Shown in pieces: positions 42,428-50,933 of a stretch of DNA of 64,000 nucleotides (positions are counted from its first letter, which is position 1; each line of letters starts with the position of its first letter). Source of the stretch: Bradyrhizobium sp. Ec3.3 (GTDB lineage: Bacteria; Pseudomonadota; Alphaproteobacteria; Rhizobiales; Xanthobacteraceae); assembly GCF_000472925.1 (NCBI RefSeq), contig NZ_AXAS01000029.1:1-64000 (forward strand). The letters run 5' to 3'. A program made the position numbers and the translations under genes. The notes under the pieces were generated by a model. It was not told the DNA's origin. It made no database searches and was given only the letters and a program-made list of their open reading frames with translations.

Positions 42428-43384
42428 ATGCGCACGATCCATAATTCGATCCTAAGCCAGGACGTTTCGGCACTTGGCTTCGGATGCGCATCCTTGGGAT
42501 CGCGAATAGGTACGACTGAAGGCCTCCGATCAATTGGCTATGCTTATGACTTGGGCGTAAATTGGTATGACGTTGCCCCTCCCTATGGGGATGGGCAAGC
42601 GGAGGGCATATTGGGCTCATTTCTAAAAGGGCGCAGAGATCAAATCGTCGTTTGCACAAAGGTCGGCATCGCTCGGCCTGAAATATCGCGTGCTAAAATG
42701 CTCCTCCGCTATCCTGCGCGATGGGCTATTCACGCATTTCCGGGCCTTCGAAAACACATCTCGCGAGCGCGTTCCGTAGGCAGTCGACCAGCATTGCTAC
42801 CCACTACAATTCGAAGCTCTGTTGAGACTAGCCTTCGTCTACTCAAGACCGACTACGTAGATGTGCTCGCGTTGCACGAACCGAGTACTGAGGATTGTAC
42901 AAGTCCACCGGTACTCGAAGCATTGGCAGACCTCCAACGGCAAGGACTCGTAAGAGCAATATCTATCGCCGGGTCGATTGATTCAATCTTGGCAGGCCGG
43001 TCTGCGTCGAACGTATTTCACGGAGCGCAATTTCCAGACGATCCCTTTGCTCAGAATTTGAGGAGTATTCTTCGCACGGATCAGGCTTCCAGCAAGTTTT
43101 TCCTGGTAACTCATAGCGTCTTCGCCCCCAGCGTTTTGAATCGGCTTAGCCAGCTGCTGAACGAAAGTGGAGGAGAAACCAAAATCGAAGGCAATCCCGC
43201 AGAACTCTTGCTCGACTACGCACTAGCCAACAACCCTATGGGGACCGTAGTGCTATCAATGTACTCGCGACGCCATATCACAGAAAACTGCTCAAGGGCG
43301 TCGCAGCCCATCGACCCATCCATAGTACAAAGAATTAATGATCTAGTCGCTTCCACGCTCGAAAAGTTGAGTATCACCCACTAG
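42428..43384 (+). CDS. Aldo/keto reductase
   Basis: 318 residues. NADPH-dependent TIM-barrel enzyme: GINWYDVAPPYG-like (here LGVNWYDVAPPYGDGQAE) with the catalytic Asp/Tyr, CTKVGI with Lys, and DYVDVLALHEPS with His, plus the C-terminal LDYALANNPMGTVV. It could reduce a sugar carbonyl produced by the preceding GMC enzyme, giving a changed stereocentre. It begins 9 bp after the GMC stop. Confidence 0.88.
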   Translation: MRTIHNSILSQDVSALGFGCASLGSRIGTTEGLRSIGYAYDLGVNWYDVAPPYGDGQAEGILGSFLKGRRDQIVVCTKVGIARPEISRAKMLLRYPARWAIHAFPGLRKHISRARSVGSRPALLPTTIRSSVETSLRLLKTDYVDVLALHEPSTEDCTSPPVLEALADLQRQGLVRAISIAGSIDSILAGRSASNVFHGAQFPDDPFAQNLRSILRTDQASSKFFLVTHSVFAPSVLNRLSQLLNESGGETKIEGNPAELLLDYALANNPMGTVVLSMYSRRHITENCSRASQPIDPSIVQRINDLVASTLEKLSITH

Positions 43385-43450
43385 CCAATCATATTTATCA
43401 ACGGTCCGTCGTTCGGGCGACACAAACAACAGAGGCGGGATACTAAGCGC

Positions 43451-44380
43451 ATGGCCGAGCTTGCTGTGATCATTCTCACTCACAACGAATCCATCCATCT
43501 TGAACGAGCACTCCAGCACATCAAGAAAATCGCCAATGAGATTTTTGTCGTCGACTCCTTTTCGACGGACAACACAGTTGAAATTGCCGAATCGTTCGGC
43601 GCAACCGTGCTACGAAATAAATTCGTGAATTATGCCAAGCAGTTTCAATGGGCATTGGACAACGCGCCTATCACATCAACATGGATTATGCGCCTTGATG
43701 CGGACGAAATCATCGAACCTGATCTCGCCGCAGAAATCGCAAAGAAGCTTCCTGCCCTTTCGTCAGATGTGGTCGGAATAAATTTGAGACGAAAACTTGT
43801 CTTCATGGATCGCACCATAAGATTTGGTGGACGCGGCATACTCGTGCTCCTGCGTATCTGGCGCCGCGGCTTCGGCGAAATCGAGGACCGCTGGATGGAT
43901 GAGCACATGATTGTTCGTGGAGGAGCAACAATAACCTTCGACGGGGGCTTCGCCGATCACAATCTTAACGACCTGACGTTCTTCACTGAAAAACACAACA
44001 AATACGCGACTCGCGAGGCCATTGACGCGCTCAATCAGAGGCTGCAATTCATGCCTCGCCCAGAAGGCCTGTCAATCGCGGCAAGTTCGTTCCAGGCTAG
44101 CGCCAAGCGGCTCTTGAAAGAGAAGGTTTACAACCGCATCCCGTTTCAACTTGGTGCGGGAGCCTACTTTCTATATCGTTACTTTTTTAAATTCGGTTTC
44201 TTGGACGGCAAAGAAGGTCTAATTTACCATGTTCTGCAAGGATTTTGGTACCGATTCCTGGTCGGGGCAAAAATTGAAGAACTACAACGATCGATTTCCA
44301 ATTTGACAGATCCAGAAGAGATAAGAAGAGAGCTTCAGCGCGTTACTCGCCTTTCGTTAGCTCCTCCCCCATCTTCGTAG
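43451..44380 (+). CDS. Glycosyltransferase family 2 (WaaE/KdtX-like)
   Basis: 309 residues. GT-A fold: VIILTHNESIHLERAL (UDP-sugar pocket), VVDSFSTDNTVEIAESFGA and MRLDADEII, with the DxD-equivalent D at LDAD. The C-terminus contains two hydrophobic patches near GAYFLYRYFFKFGFLDGKEGL and FWYRFLVG that resemble the membrane-associated tail of WaaE-type core glucosyltransferases. Last gene of the plus-strand run; convergent with the exported-protein gene at 44461, with no clear terminator between. Confidence 0.88.
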   Translation: MAELAVIILTHNESIHLERALQHIKKIANEIFVVDSFSTDNTVEIAESFGATVLRNKFVNYAKQFQWALDNAPITSTWIMRLDADEIIEPDLAAEIAKKLPALSSDVVGINLRRKLVFMDRTIRFGGRGILVLLRIWRRGFGEIEDRWMDEHMIVRGGATITFDGGFADHNLNDLTFFTEKHNKYATREAIDALNQRLQFMPRPEGLSIAASSFQASAKRLLKEKVYNRIPFQLGAGAYFLYRYFFKFGFLDGKEGLIYHVLQGFWYRFLVGAKIEELQRSISNLTDPEEIRRELQRVTRLSLAPPPSS

Positions 44381-44460
44381 CATTCCAATTTCGATTTGTG
44401 GCTGTCGAAAGCGATATATTGCTCTCGGTTCAAGGACTCGCCGGAAAGAAGGCAAGGTGC

Positions 44461-44862
44461 CTACTTCTGAGAAATAGAATATGCGAAGGCACCCACATTC
44501 GCCATCACTCCTAACAACACATCTTCCCGGTGATAGCTACCAACTTGTAAGCTCTTACAATTTTCTGTGCCGGAATAGCACACCTTGACATGAATAATAC
44601 GAGCGCATTTGTTGTTGATACTCACAACGTGATCGAAAAGCGCCCGATTCACGACGTGCGCACGCGAAGCCGCCTCCACATCCAAACAGGGGCGGTTCAG
44701 CGCATCTTTGATGACGACCGATGACCCAGATTGATCGGCTGGTCCCTGAAGCCTGAACCTCGATTGATTAAAGTTTGCTTGGCCAAAAACTGGCCAATTA
44801 ACCAACAATGCGGAGCAAAGAAAAAGAGTCTTCAATCTGAGCTGAGATCCGGAAAGAATCAT
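44461..44862 (-). CDS. Exported protein of the EPS export operon
   Basis: 133 residues. Starts in a TAATG overlap with the upstream gene, so ATG 44862 is the likely start. Signal peptide 1-~27 (LKTLFLCSALLVNWPVFGQA). The mature protein begins FNQSRFRLQGPAD, recalling the upstream protein, and has four cysteines (RPCLDV, NKCARI, KVCYSG, ENCKSL) which could form two disulfides. No family recognised; periplasmic by inference. Confidence 0.72.
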   Translation of the reverse strand: MILSGSQLRLKTLFLCSALLVNWPVFGQANFNQSRFRLQGPADQSGSSVVIKDALNRPCLDVEAASRAHVVNRALFDHVVSINNKCARIIHVKVCYSGTENCKSLQVGSYHREDVLLGVMANVGAFAYSISQK

Positions 44863-45635
44863 TAGCGCCATGGCCTTTCATCAATCTCAACGCCCGGAAC
44901 ATTCAGCTTTACGCCGTCCTGCATCAGCCTTCTAGCGAAGGTCTCTCGCGACTGGATATCAACACGCTCCACGCTGGCAAGCAGCCGGTAGCGCTCGTTC
45001 CAGCCTACAGTTGTCAAATTGATAATTGCCTGCTGGAGGAAATTACCATCAACTAAACCAGAAAACTCCAACACAATTCTCTCTTGGAGAGTCTCGCCGA
45101 TCAGTGGAAAAGCTGCGAGTGCGAGCCTATTTCGCCTAAGTGCTATCCAGCCTTCTCGCGGGCCAGTTATATAGGATTGGTTGAGATAGCTCGCAGATGA
45201 GAGACTAAAGCCATTGCGGGCAATATCATCAGAGTACAGCTCTAGCCAGAGGAAGGAATCTGCTGGATTCAACAAGAGCGCCGACCTCACCCTCGCGCTT
45301 ACTGCCTCAAGTTGATGATCTTGCTCTCCTGGGTCGCTCCCTCCTAGCGCTTCCTCACTGACGCGGCGGGCGGCTAATGCCCCAGCCCGCAAAATGTCAG
45401 GAGCAACATATAGCAACGGTAATTCGGATTCGATTTGCGTTAGCGCATCTTTCAGAGCACCAGCCCCAAACCTATCATGGTTCAGGATCTGAGCCGATAA
45501 CCCTCGGGCTGGCCCCTCAAGTCTAAACGTCGGAAGGGCGAGTGAGGGCCACAGAATTCCGGCAAAGCCAAGCGCCGACAGGAGCCCGCGCATCAGTTTC
45601 GGACGAAATCTATTCTCATTGACATCATTCCACAT
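44862..45635 (-). CDS. Exported helical protein of the EPS export operon
   Basis: 257 residues from ATG 45635, inside the end of wzc. Residues 15-35 are a signal peptide or anchor (LMRGLLSALGFAGILWPSLA). The mature chain begins LPTFRLEGPARG, then is largely helical (ALTQIESELPLLYV, LLNPADSFLWLELYSDD), like the short TPR-like exported proteins next to wzc in rhizobial EPS loci. Role unknown; perhaps a periplasmic scaffold between Wzc and Wza. Stop overlaps the next start. Confidence 0.72.
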   Translation of the reverse strand: MWNDVNENRFRPKLMRGLLSALGFAGILWPSLALPTFRLEGPARGLSAQILNHDRFGAGALKDALTQIESELPLLYVAPDILRAGALAARRVSEEALGGSDPGEQDHQLEAVSARVRSALLLNPADSFLWLELYSDDIARNGFSLSSASYLNQSYITGPREGWIALRRNRLALAAFPLIGETLQERIVLEFSGLVDGNFLQQAIINLTTVGWNERYRLLASVERVDIQSRETFARRLMQDGVKLNVPGVEIDERPWR

Positions 45636-47871
45636 AGCCGTAGCGGGTATAATACTTCTGGTAGTAGTACCGGCCATGATAGGACTCGTAGCGAGCGAGC
45701 ATCTTGGTATCCGCCTTGTTTAAGACCACTCCGAGCAGCTTGTCCTGGATCGCAGACGCATTACGCAGCATGTGCCGAACGACATCCGTTTTTGTTTTGC
45801 CCCACTCCACCACAAAGACATAGGAATCAACATAGAGAGAGGTGACGCGCACATCAACGACCGGCGCCATTGGTGGCATGTCGAGTACTACATAATCGAA
45901 TTTCGAGCGCAACGAGCTCACCAGATGATGCATGGCCTTCGAAGCAAGTATTTCGTTGGTGTGCAGGAGCTTCGAAGTCACGCCGGCCGGGAGGATTGAC
46001 AATTTGGTCTCTGGATCGACGGTCAAGATATCGTCCAGCCGCGCCCTCTCCGCAATGACGTCGACCAAGCCCACCTTCACGTCTGGCACCAACGCCCGAG
46101 ACAACGATGGATTGCGCAGGTCAGCATCGATCAGTATCACCCGTGCGCCACCATGCGCCATTAGATGCGCAAGGTTGGTCGCAAGCGTGCTTTTGCCTTC
46201 GTTCGGCAGGGTCGAGGTTACTGCCAAGACGCGCTGCTCGCGTACGATGGAGTTCAGATCCACAGCGACCTTGAGGGCACGCACTGCCTCCGTGAATCGG
46301 GAGAGCGGATTTTCCACCACATAACGCAACAGATTGGGCCGTTGCCCGCCCCTCTTTCCAAGCTTACCAGCGAGCGTGGACGGCTCGATGCCGAGCGCCG
46401 GCAGGATGGAGATGCAATTCGCGTCGAGTAACTCCTCCACTTGATCGGTAGTCCTGAACACACTATCGGTAAGCTCGCGCGCAATGGCGACGCCAAAGCT
46501 CAACATAAGGCCACCGAGCAAGGCCACTGCGAGAACCATCAGTGTTTTCGGAGAGCTCTTCCCCAACGGCTGCGTCGCCGCGCTGATCACTCGGGCCTCG
46601 GTGATTGGAAAGGATTGCTGCTGCACCGACTCCATGTATCGCTGCAGAAAGTTATCATACATCGCCTGGTAGGACTGCGCGTTGCTCTCCAGCTCACGAA
46701 GCTGGATCTGAGCTTGGTTAGTGAGCTGCGATTCCGACACGACGCTGGCTAGACTAGACTTAATGCTCTCCTCGCGCGTGAGGGCGATATCGTAGTCGCT
46801 CTTGTAGGATTCCTGAATACGCTTTAGTTCGTCCGTGATGTTCTTCTTGATTTCGGCCATTTGGGTGCGGAGGTTCACCGCGGCGAGATGGTCGCGGCCG
46901 TACTTCGCCGACCAGATCGATTCCTTTGCCGCCATGTCGACATACTGGGCGCGCAGCTTGACGATGGTGTCGTTCTTCAGCGCGTCCGTGACGTTAGCAT
47001 CCGGAATATCCTGCCTGAGGATGTCGTTCATGCGGTCGAGCCGCGCCTTGGCCTCGGCGGTCGACGCATGCGCCAGCACCAGCTGGCTGTTCACTTCCGC
47101 GAGCTGCTGCTCGTTCATCAACCGGCCGCCGCTGTCGACGATGTTGTTGGCAATCTTGAAATCGACCACGGACTTCTGCGCGGCGGAAGCCTGCGTACGC
47201 AGCTCCTTGATGCGGTCCTGCAACCAGACACTGGCGCGGCGTGTCGCTTGGTACTTTGCCTCGAGCTGATCGACAATGTACGCGTCTGCGATTGCACTAG
47301 CAATTCGCGCGGCCTTGGCCGGATCGCGTGAGGTAAAACCAAGTTCCATCACATAGGTGAGTCCGAGGCGCTTAATCGTGCGGGCACTCTCGAACCGCTG
47401 CAAAGCCTTGCGCGTTAGTTCGAACTCGGATGGGGGACGGCTACTAGAGAACAGGCCGACGGTCGACCCAATTACAGCGCTGAGTAGCCCCCCTCCCCCG
47501 CCGACGAACTCGGGATCATCGACCAAATGAAGGTCACGGATGACAGCGAGGCTGATGTTCTCGGACTTAAGAATTTCGACCTGAGTTTCCACTGTGGCCG
47601 AATCCACCGCTACATCGCCCAAGATAGACTGTTGCTGGAACAGCTGGACCTTGCGGGTATCGATTACCATTGACGCCGTCGAAGTGTACTGCGGCGCTGC
47701 CGTGAAGAGATAGAGCAGGGCTAGAATCAGGCACGCCGAGACAATTGCGACCATGGTCGGGAACTGCCTACGGACGATGTCGAGATAAGAATTCAGCGTC
47801 TGGGAAGGAGCGGCTTCGGGTTCGCCAATCTCGCGGTTGACTCCTGAGGTCGGCTTATTCACCTGCAGCAT
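45625..47871 (-). CDS. wzc: Polysaccharide co-polymerase / tyrosine autokinase (Wzc/ExoP type)
   Basis: 748 residues. N-terminal Wzz domain (about 25-120 and the second membrane segment near residue 445), a long coiled-coil periplasmic part (ELRTQASAAQKSVVDFK and neighbours), then a cytoplasmic BY-kinase: Walker A STLPNEGKSTLATN (~551-564), Walker A' ILIDADLRNP, Walker B YVVLDMPPMAPVVD. The C-terminal 25 residues are rich in Tyr (YESYHGRYYYQKYYTRYGY), the autophosphorylation cluster. It controls chain length and export with Wza. It overlaps the downstream gene by 11 bp. Confidence 0.93.
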   Translation of the reverse strand: MLQVNKPTSGVNREIGEPEAAPSQTLNSYLDIVRRQFPTMVAIVSACLILALLYLFTAAPQYTSTASMVIDTRKVQLFQQQSILGDVAVDSATVETQVEILKSENISLAVIRDLHLVDDPEFVGGGGGLLSAVIGSTVGLFSSSRPPSEFELTRKALQRFESARTIKRLGLTYVMELGFTSRDPAKAARIASAIADAYIVDQLEAKYQATRRASVWLQDRIKELRTQASAAQKSVVDFKIANNIVDSGGRLMNEQQLAEVNSQLVLAHASTAEAKARLDRMNDILRQDIPDANVTDALKNDTIVKLRAQYVDMAAKESIWSAKYGRDHLAAVNLRTQMAEIKKNITDELKRIQESYKSDYDIALTREESIKSSLASVVSESQLTNQAQIQLRELESNAQSYQAMYDNFLQRYMESVQQQSFPITEARVISAATQPLGKSSPKTLMVLAVALLGGLMLSFGVAIARELTDSVFRTTDQVEELLDANCISILPALGIEPSTLAGKLGKRGGQRPNLLRYVVENPLSRFTEAVRALKVAVDLNSIVREQRVLAVTSTLPNEGKSTLATNLAHLMAHGGARVILIDADLRNPSLSRALVPDVKVGLVDVIAERARLDDILTVDPETKLSILPAGVTSKLLHTNEILASKAMHHLVSSLRSKFDYVVLDMPPMAPVVDVRVTSLYVDSYVFVVEWGKTKTDVVRHMLRNASAIQDKLLGVVLNKADTKMLARYESYHGRYYYQKYYTRYGYVE

Positions 47872-47988
47872 TTCATGGGTCCTGAAATCATTCCGCTATC
47901 GAGTCCGTGATAGCGATCGCCGCGCAGAGGCGCGCACGAGGCGCGCCTTTGCAGCAAGGGGTCAACTAACGACGAGATCGTAGATGTG

Positions 47989-48594
47989 CTAGCGGGGGCT
48001 AACACTACTCGTCGAACTGGTTACCGACCCGGTCGTCGTCGTCGTCACTTGATTCGTTCTAGAGGCGCCGCTGCCGAACGTGGTCACGCCACCGCTTGAA
48101 CCACCGGTCGCGCCGCCGCCGCCCGTCGCGCCGCCACCGCCCGTGCCGCCACCACCGGTGGCAGCGATCGCGACATCGCCCGTTGCGGCCTGATAGGCAG
48201 CGATGACGTCAGCGTTGCCGGTAGCTGCGATGGCAGTCTGGATCTCGTTGGCGTAGGCTTGGTCCTGCTGCGCGGCCATGCGGGCCACCAGCGCAAGGCC
48301 GGCCACGATAGCCCGCATCTGGTCCTTGGTGGTCGCGGGATTCTTTAGCAGCCCAATCAATCCAGCCAATGTCGTCGGATCGGAAGCGCCGAGGTCCCGC
48401 ACGCGCGAGATCATCTGGGCACCGCCGTCCGGAAATTGCTGCAGCAGATTCGCGGGCGCTGACTTGAAGTCAGAAATCTCCTGGGCGGGAAGCTGGCGGT
48501 TCGGCGGGTAAACGGCTGCGCTCGCAGCCGAGACCATCGTTAGGGCGATTGCCACCGCGGAAGCCATCCGCAGCGCAAATCGAATGACGCCCAT
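47989..48594 (-). CDS. Exported protein with Gly/Thr/Ser-rich tail
   Basis: 201 residues from ATG 48594, with a near-ideal AGGAGGT ribosome binding site. Signal peptide 1-26 (VAIALTMVSAASA). The central helical region (PANLLQQFPDGGAQMISRVRDL, MRAIVAGLALVARMAAQQ) is followed by a low-complexity tail of GGGG/GGATGG and TTTTTGSVTSSTSSV. The tail looks surface-exposed or flexible. Proteins of this type stand beside wzc in several rhizobial genomes; function unknown. It is probably transcribed separately because of the strong leader. Confidence 0.7.
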   Translation of the reverse strand: MGVIRFALRMASAVAIALTMVSAASAAVYPPNRQLPAQEISDFKSAPANLLQQFPDGGAQMISRVRDLGASDPTTLAGLIGLLKNPATTKDQMRAIVAGLALVARMAAQQDQAYANEIQTAIAATGNADVIAAYQAATGDVAIAATGGGGTGGGGATGGGGATGGSSGGVTTFGSGASRTNQVTTTTTGSVTSSTSSVSPR

Positions 48595-48716
48595 ACATAC
48601 CTCCTAAAAATCAGTAGCCCCGGACCGCGGGCAAAATGAATGTGCGATGCGGAACAGTAACGAAACAACCGAGAGCTGTCCACTTATTCTAAGAACTTCG
48701 TTAACCAGCAACTGCT

Positions 48717-50213
48717 TCAGAAATAGACAGTTTTGTGAATTTCCAGGCTGCGATCGCCCGCCTTAACAGCAATCTTAGAGCGCCTCCCTTCCCGTCCCGC
48801 GGGTGGGACTAGGCTGTCGAGCCTCCCAGACTGCTCGGTGGTGCGGAGGGACTGCGCCAGGCCGGCGCCAAAAAGCGCAAAGAACGGAATCGAGTAACCT
48901 GGGACCTGAAGCGTGAAATCGAGACAGGAATGCAACAATGAGAGACAGGCGGTTGCCGCCGCCGCAAGCGGGATGATGGCGTCGCGGCGTCGTTCGAGCA
49001 CGCCCCTCGCCAGCATGATGAACATGACGACCCAAGCGAACGTGATCAAAAGCGTCAGCGGGATGCCGACCTCGGATGCCAGCTCCAGGGGGGTCGAATG
49101 CGCCGCATCCCAGATGCCGCGCATCGAGATGTTGGGGCTGCGATAAGGCGGGAAGGCCCACTGGAAGGTGCCCATGCCGGTGCCGAACCAGGGATTGTCG
49201 GCGATGATCCGCAGCGTGGATTTCCAGGCCTCCACGCGGCCTTCATCGACCAAGCCTTGGCTATCAAAGCGGCTCGAGACGCGCCCGCCGAGCAGCTGCA
49301 AAAGGCCAAGCGCAACGACCGCGCCCGCGCCAAACGAAATCCAGATGCCGGTGCGCGGTGGCAAGTCCCTGCGCAAGAAGGCGGTGAACGACACGATCAT
49401 GGCGAGTAGCGACAAGCCGACGCCGGCACGCGAGGTCGTCATGAACATCGCCATCAGGCAGACCAGCAGCGCCAAAAGCTGGGGCAAGATTTCCCGTGGA
49501 GGAATCTCGGAGAGATCCCGCGACAGCCCCTTCCAGTCGAGGTGCCGCTCAGGGACGCGGCGCCGGACGTCCTCCATGATCAACAGCATCCAAATCACTG
49601 CGCAGGAGCCAAAATAGGCGGCCGCGGTGTTGCGGTTGATGAAGGTGCCGGTAACGCTGCCGAGATAGGCGGTCTTGTCACGCCACAGGATCATGGTGGG
49701 CTCGATCAGGAACGACAGCACGCCATAGAGCGCGTAGACGGCACCGGAGACGGCGATCACCCAGAGCAGGCGGCGGGCTCGCTCGCGGTCTGCTCCCATG
49801 ATGATCCCCAAGATGATCGCAAGGATGTTCGCAAGCGCTGCGCCCAGCGCGAAGAACGCTTCGTTCTTAACGATGGAGGCAGACGGCGTAATTGGGGTGC
49901 CGAGCAGATCGGATGTCTGCTTCCAGATCGGATGGGAGGGCGCCACCCAGGGATGGTCGGAGAGCTGCTCGTGCAGCACGAACGCATATCCGGCCACGAT
50001 GACCCCGATCCCTGCGATCATCGACACATGCTCACGCCGAAGATCTCGCGTCGAGGCAAGCATCAGCGCAAGACCCAGGCACAGGCACCAGAACGCGATG
50101 GAAAGGTCGTTGGTTGACCCAAACGGAAACGGCGCTGAGGCCACCACAAAGAAAAGGATAAAGGCCGCGGGCAGATTCCGCGACCAGCGTATGTTTAGAG
50201 GGCCTAGGCGCAT
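48717..50213 (-). CDS. O-antigen-ligase-like membrane protein
   Basis: 498 residues from ATG 50213. About twelve hydrophobic segments with a long periplasmic loop (around residues 330-410) containing WFGTGMGTFQWAFPPYR and DAAHSTPLELASEVG, the His-containing loop common to WaaL/Wzy (Wzy_C) enzymes. It may ligate or polymerise EPS. It shares HPIWKQTSDLLGT with the protein at 53420 (HPIWTSAYDALGG), so the two are paralogues. The region ahead of ATG is short (49 bp) and shared with the preceding exported-protein gene. Confidence 0.85.
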   Translation of the reverse strand: MRLGPLNIRWSRNLPAAFILFFVVASAPFPFGSTNDLSIAFWCLCLGLALMLASTRDLRREHVSMIAGIGVIVAGYAFVLHEQLSDHPWVAPSHPIWKQTSDLLGTPITPSASIVKNEAFFALGAALANILAIILGIIMGADRERARRLLWVIAVSGAVYALYGVLSFLIEPTMILWRDKTAYLGSVTGTFINRNTAAAYFGSCAVIWMLLIMEDVRRRVPERHLDWKGLSRDLSEIPPREILPQLLALLVCLMAMFMTTSRAGVGLSLLAMIVSFTAFLRRDLPPRTGIWISFGAGAVVALGLLQLLGGRVSSRFDSQGLVDEGRVEAWKSTLRIIADNPWFGTGMGTFQWAFPPYRSPNISMRGIWDAAHSTPLELASEVGIPLTLLITFAWVVMFIMLARGVLERRRDAIIPLAAAATACLSLLHSCLDFTLQVPGYSIPFFALFGAGLAQSLRTTEQSGRLDSLVPPAGREGRRSKIAVKAGDRSLEIHKTVYF

Positions 50214-50261
50214 CTCATTCTTTGGGCTGACAGCCAAGCTGTCGTTAGACCAGGAGCGTCG

Positions 50262-50837
50262 CTAAAAGAAGCAATCAATCGGATAGATCTTCAGATCCAC
50301 GTTCAATCGGCTGTTTCTGGTTTGCGCCCGAAACGCAAAGAACGGCCCGCCATCATCACTTGACGGCTCGAGCTTGATTCCGGGGGTGAGTTCGTCCGGC
50401 GGCACCAGAAGCCCGATGTGGCGGTTGATCGCGGAAATCTCGATTCGATCGCGGCCCTCGCCAAAGCCTCCCGCAAGCTGAGTGACCGTGACCTTCGGTA
50501 AGCCCCGACGTTGATGACACGCCTCCTCCTCCCAGATCTTCGTTTGCTTGACCAGCGGTTGGCCCGCGGCCTCAGGGACGACGATATCGGAAAAGGACGG
50601 TCGCAGCATACCGAAAAACCGGCTCTCTTTCGAGTTGGCTGACAGACGCACGGTAAACGACAGCGATCCCTTCGCGCCGGAGAGATCTCTAAGGAGTGGC
50701 GCGTTCGGCTCCGCCGACACGATCACGTCGATCCGATGCCGCACGCCAAGGCTCGTTTGAGCCGACGCCATCCCGTTGCCGAGCCAAAGCGCCGCGGCAA
50801 TCATAAAGAGCGCGCGGCCTAGCCAGCAGCCTTGCAT
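50262..50837 (-). CDS. Exported protein in the wza-wzc region
   Basis: 191 residues from ATG 50837 with AGAGGAAACC upstream. Signal peptide 1-~26 (LFMIAAALWLGNGMASA). The mature part is mainly beta (LSFTVRLSANSKESRFFG, PFFAFRAQTRNSRLNVDL) with two or three cysteines including the C-terminal DCFF. No family is recognised. Its position directly after wza (separated by a terminator) and before the ligase-like gene suggests a periplasmic role in polysaccharide assembly. Confidence 0.7.
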   Translation of the reverse strand: MQGCWLGRALFMIAAALWLGNGMASAQTSLGVRHRIDVIVSAEPNAPLLRDLSGAKGSLSFTVRLSANSKESRFFGMLRPSFSDIVVPEAAGQPLVKQTKIWEEEACHQRRGLPKVTVTQLAGGFGEGRDRIEISAINRHIGLLVPPDELTPGIKLEPSSDDGGPFFAFRAQTRNSRLNVDLKIYPIDCFF

Positions 50838-50874
50838 GTGGTTTCCTCTGGGTTAAGCGAACCGCCCCCTCAAC

Positions 50875-50912
50875 GAAAATGGCACCGAGACAAAGCCCCG
50901 GTGCCATTTCTT
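50875..50912 (-). terminator. Rho-independent terminator downstream of wza
   Basis: aaatggcaccg (50877-50887) and cggtgccattt (50899-50909) are perfect 11-bp arms. On the minus strand the stem is followed by tttcgttga, a U-rich tail, and it sits about 25 bp past the wza stop at 50934. Also symmetrical enough to act weakly on the plus strand. Confidence 0.85.
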
Positions 50913-50933
50913 TGTCGTTCGGATCGCCGGATC

